Part shown: positions 61,721 to 64,000 of the stretch, piece after piece
Layout: every line of letters begins with the position of its first letter
Position numbering within the stretch: the first letter of the stretch is position 1
Source: JAIVHA01 sp965367295
Lineage (GTDB): Bacteria; Pseudomonadota; Gammaproteobacteria; DSM-19610
Assembly (NCBI GenBank): GCA_965367295.1
Contig: CBDUHN010000007.1
Coordinates: 1-64,000 of the forward strand
Length of the DNA: 64,000 bases
Direction of reading: 5' to 3'
Notes under the pieces: model-generated
The model's input: only the letters and a program-made list of their open reading frames with translations
What the model was told of the DNA's origin: nothing
The model's database searches: none
Program-made: the position numbers and the translations under genes

Positions 61721-62581
61721 TTATTCCGCGGCGACTTCTTTCACGTCCAGCGTGGCGGTGTTGCGCAGTTCCTGCAGGTACTGTTGCAGGTTCTGGTTCT
61801 GTACCACCATCTGCAGCTGGTCCTTGATGTCGTCATAGGCAGGCGGAGTTGCTTCGCGGCTGTCTTCACGCAGGATGACGTGCCAGCCGAACTGGGTCTG
61901 TACCGGTTCCTTGGTGTACTGGCCCTTTTCCAGTTTGGCCACGGCTTCCGAGAAGGGTTGCACCATCTGTGAAGGGGAGAACCAGCCGAGGTCGCCACCA
62001 CTGGGGCCGGTCGGACCGGTGGAGTGTTGCTTGGCGAGTTCGGCAAAATCGCCGCCCTTATCCAGTTCGGCGATGACGTTTTTGGCATCCTCTTCCGTCT
62101 TCAGCAGAATGTGGCGGGCCTTGAACTCCTGTTCAGCGGTGCCGAAGCGTTGCTGATACAGGGCCTGGGTTTCCTCGTCACTGACCGGATGATGGGTGAT
62201 GTAATCCTGTACGGCGACACCGGCCAGGAAGGCGCGACGCTGGTGTTGCAATTGGGTGGCGACCTCGGAACGCTGGTCGATACCGGCCTTTTCCGCGGCC
62301 TGGGTCATGAGTTCCAGATTGATGATTTCCTGCAGCACCAGATTCTGGTCCTGGTTGGCGGCGTCACCGGGGCGGCGCAGGTTACGCTGCTGCAGGTGGA
62401 AATCCAGGGTCTGCTGGGTAATGGGGGTGCCGTTCACGGTGGCCAGCACGGGGCTGGTGTCCTGGCTGGCACTGCCCTGCTGCTGGGCGGCCGGCTGTTG
62501 CATGACGCTGGTCTGCTGTTCGTTACAGGCGGTAAGGCCGAGGGCCAGGCCCAGGGCGAGTATGGTATGTAGTTTTTTCAT
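61721..62581 (-). CDS. parvulin-type peptidyl-prolyl isomerase lipoprotein
   Basis: 286 residues from ATG 62581. Signal with lipobox LTAC, a helical SurA-like part (VNGTPITQQTLDFHLQQR) and a parvulin domain (about 140-235) with FKARHILLKTEEDAKNVIAE, GGDFAELAKQHSTGPTGPSG and FGWHVILRED. It resembles EpsD/PrsA-like periplasmic folding factors. Transcribed after the YciI gene, 25 bases away. Confidence 0.9.
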   Translation of the reverse strand: MKKLHTILALGLALGLTACNEQQTSVMQQPAAQQQGSASQDTSPVLATVNGTPITQQTLDFHLQQRNLRRPGDAANQDQNLVLQEIINLELMTQAAEKAGIDQRSEVATQLQHQRRAFLAGVAVQDYITHHPVSDEETQALYQQRFGTAEQEFKARHILLKTEEDAKNVIAELDKGGDFAELAKQHSTGPTGPSGGDLGWFSPSQMVQPFSEAVAKLEKGQYTKEPVQTQFGWHVILREDSREATPPAYDDIKDQLQMVVQNQNLQQYLQELRNTATLDVKEVAAE

Positions 62582-62606
62582 GTTGTGATGTTCCATTGCG
62601 GTTGAT

Positions 62607-62906
62607 TCAGGGAAGTACTTTCTTGAAAGGTTTTACCGTGACCTGGGCATAGACCCCGGCTTCGATATAGGGATCGGCATCGGCCCAGGTACGGGCCTGC
62701 TCCAGCGAGGCGAACTCGGCCACCACCAGGCTGCCGCTGAAACCGGCCGGTCCCGGGTCATTGCTATCGATGGCCGGGTGCGGGCCGGCCAGTACCAGGC
62801 GGCCTTCGTCGCGCAGCACTTCCAGGCGGGCGAGGTGCGCGGGACGGGCGCCCAGGCGTTTGTCCAGACTGCCGGCTACGTCCTCACTGATGATGGCGTA
62901 GAGCAC
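62607..62906 (-). CDS. YciI-family protein
   Basis: 99 residues. The YCII fold of the alpha-beta barrel type: YAIISEDVAGSLDKRLGARP with RLEVLRDEGRLVLAGPHPA and the conserved His/Asp pair, and ADPYIEAGVYAQVTVKPFKK at the end. Function unknown; H. influenzae relatives show weak hydrolase activity. It starts on the last base of the yciB stop, as in the classic yciB-yciI pair. Confidence 0.9.
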   Translation of the reverse strand: MLYAIISEDVAGSLDKRLGARPAHLARLEVLRDEGRLVLAGPHPAIDSNDPGPAGFSGSLVVAEFASLEQARTWADADPYIEAGVYAQVTVKPFKKVLP

Positions 62907-63457
62907 TATTTCTCTCCTTCGGTTTCTTCTTCGGGTTCGATGTGGCGGCTTAGATAGACGGACTGGAGCACGACGAAGATCACCGTCAATCCCAGCATGC
63001 CGAACAGCTTGAAGTTGACCCAGGTTTCTTCCGTGAAGTTATAGGCGACGTAGAGATTCAATGCGCCCATGGCGAGGAAGAACCAGATCCAGGCCCAGTT
63101 CAGCCGTCGCCAGATCAGGGCAGGCAGGGCGACGGCATGCCCCATCATGCGTTCCACCAGGGGTTTTTCGCCGATGAACAGGCTGCCGAGGAAACCGATA
63201 CCGAATAGCCAGTTCACCAGGGTGGGTTTCCACTTGATGAATACCGGATCGTGCAGAATCAACGTAAGGCCGCCGAATACCACCAGCAGGCCGAGGGTGA
63301 TCAGGTGGGTGTTTTCGAAGCGCCGGTGTTTCAACCAGTACAGACCGGTCTGCACGAAGGCGGCCACGATGGCCACCGCGGTGGCGACATAGATGTCGTA
63401 GGCCTTATAGGCGATGAAGAACAGCAGAATGGGGAAAAAATCGTAGAGTAATTTCAT
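62906..63457 (-). CDS. yciB: inner-membrane septation protein A homologue
   Basis: 183 residues from ATG 63457. Five helices, with the opening MKLLYDFFPILLFFIAYKAY and segments KWKPTLVNWLFGIGFLGS and RRLNWAWIWFFLAMGALNLY diagnostic of YciB (IspZ). It is a conserved proteobacterial membrane protein tied to envelope and division. A short charged cytoplasmic tail (EEETEGEK) closes it. Confidence 0.93.
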   Translation of the reverse strand: MKLLYDFFPILLFFIAYKAYDIYVATAVAIVAAFVQTGLYWLKHRRFENTHLITLGLLVVFGGLTLILHDPVFIKWKPTLVNWLFGIGFLGSLFIGEKPLVERMMGHAVALPALIWRRLNWAWIWFFLAMGALNLYVAYNFTEETWVNFKLFGMLGLTVIFVVLQSVYLSRHIEPEEETEGEK

Positions 63458-63496
63458 GGTATCCAATACTTGCCGCAGATGTGCAGCGTCAGGTGA

Positions 63497-64000
63497 TCAA
63501 TGCAGGCGGTGCTTGCGGTTCCAGTCGTTGTAATAGCTTTCCAGTACGGTACGCACATGGTCGGGATAGTCCAGGGCCTCCATCTGTTCCATGCCTTCGG
63601 CGAAGAAGCGCGGGGCTTCTTCGGGTAGTAAATGGGTCAGGCTGTCGTAGGCCTCTTTCATGGCCGCCGGGTCATGGCTGCGGGTGGCGACGATGGCTCG
63701 ATTGAGGTTGAGCACCCGCCAGGGCCGGCCCGGGTTGGTTTTTTCCAGGTCCTGGCGAATGGCCGGTGACACCGCCTCGATGATTTCTCCCATATAGGCA
63801 AACAAATGGCTCAATTGTTCCGGGTCCAGGGTGCGATTGGCGAACAGTGCCAGGGCGTCCACCACCGGTTCCAGGGTGAGCAACTCGCCGCCGTGGCGAG
63901 CGGTCCAGAGGGCGATGGCCATCTGCACCTCCGCCAGCAGGCCCCGTTGTTCTTCCAGCTGATAGCGCTGTACCCAGTTTGCCAGTTCGTTCAACAGGCC
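63497..64000 (-). CDS. hypothetical protein, 5' end outside window
   Basis: Reading leftwards, the frame is open to the window edge, so the start is probably outside (TTG at 63994 is the only in-frame candidate here). About 165 residues are seen, mainly helical: ALWTARHGGELLTLEPVVDA, then LDPEQLSHLFAYMGEIIEAV and FAEGMEQMEALDYPDHVRTV. No family recognised. It is upstream of yciB in the same direction. Confidence 0.65.
   Translation of the reverse strand, partial: GLLNELANWVQRYQLEEQRGLLAEVQMAIALWTARHGGELLTLEPVVDALALFANRTLDPEQLSHLFAYMGEIIEAVSPAIRQDLEKTNPGRPWRVLNLNRAIVATRSHDPAAMKEAYDSLTHLLPEEAPRFFAEGMEQMEALDYPDHVRTVLESYYNDWNRKHRLH

Noticed and set aside
1..64000. CRISPR array, rRNA, tRNA or prophage
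   Set aside because: No regularly spaced direct repeats, no rRNA-like stretches, no full tRNA cloverleaf and no phage structural genes were found by eye; a covariance-model search would be decisive for small RNAs.

Overview
The window comes from a gammaproteobacterium. The evidence is a Mla-type lipid transport operon, a flagellar-type sigma-28 promoter in front of cheV, rimO, yciB/yciI, NhaD, class II cytochrome c, NnrS and a PEP-CTERM protein. Several sulfur-linked genes (rhodanese, persulfide-dioxygenase-like hydrolase, DsrE-fold proteins) would fit a sulfur-oxidising relative of the Chromatiales, but genus cannot be read from the sequence. No rRNA, tRNA, CRISPR array, prophage or intact insertion sequence was seen. 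About 70 intact or edge-truncated genes are listed, plus four gene remnants.

Layout. 1-14.9 kb is visibly AT-richer, with long non-coding gaps, a frameshifted VOC-family gene and mostly single genes: OmpA-like, exported rubrerythrin, GlcG/HbpS-like, ferric-reductase-like flavoprotein, ABM-type protein, cupin, GFA-type zinc protein, NAD-binding protein, cNMP-rhodanese fusion, persulfide-dioxygenase-like hydrolase, PAS-GGDEF cyclase and a hexapeptide acetyltransferase. It looks like accessory, partly decaying DNA. From about 15 kb the DNA is GC-rich and densely coding: 15.6-20.9 kb carries a lipocalin, HNH protein, PqiA, MarC, methyltransferase, GNAT, RluA-type synthase and CDGSH protein. 20.9-23.3 kb is a two-gene unit of an AMP-phosphorylase-type enzyme and a PRPP-synthase-like protein. 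23.5-27.5 kb has an LTA-synthase-like membrane hydrolase and mtnB-mtnD-mtnC of methionine salvage. 28-32.4 kb has a PEP-CTERM protein and an ECF sigma/anti-sigma pair divergent from a DsrE-like exported protein and a porin. 32.5-40.7 kb is mixed housekeeping (rimO, FMN reductase, phosphoesterase, CarS-like, oxidoreductase, NhaD, radical SAM). 40.8-45 kb is a four-gene MacAB-like efflux operon. 45-49.7 kb has signalling genes (PAS remnant, GAF-GGDEF-EAL, CheV, DUF4197). 50.3-54.3 kb is a cytochrome c'/FadL/DUF2892/TetR/NnrS group with a strong palindromic operator. 55.6-61.3 kb is a seven-gene operon joining an Rsb-type partner-switching module to a Mla-type lipid transporter. 61.4-64 kb has a small conserved protein, a parvulin lipoprotein, YciI, YciB and an edge-truncated gene.

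The two most original arrangements are (1) the HDOD-PP2C phosphatase, RsbW-like kinase and STAS protein directly in front of MlaE/MlaF/MlaD/lipoprotein genes, which suggests phosphorylation-controlled lipid transport, and (2) the anti-sigma factor whose periplasmic half is a DsrE-like domain, facing a gene for an exported DsrE-like protein and a porin. A 265-bp nested inverted-repeat element at 34814-35078 and a dispersed family of short palindromes are the main non-coding structures.
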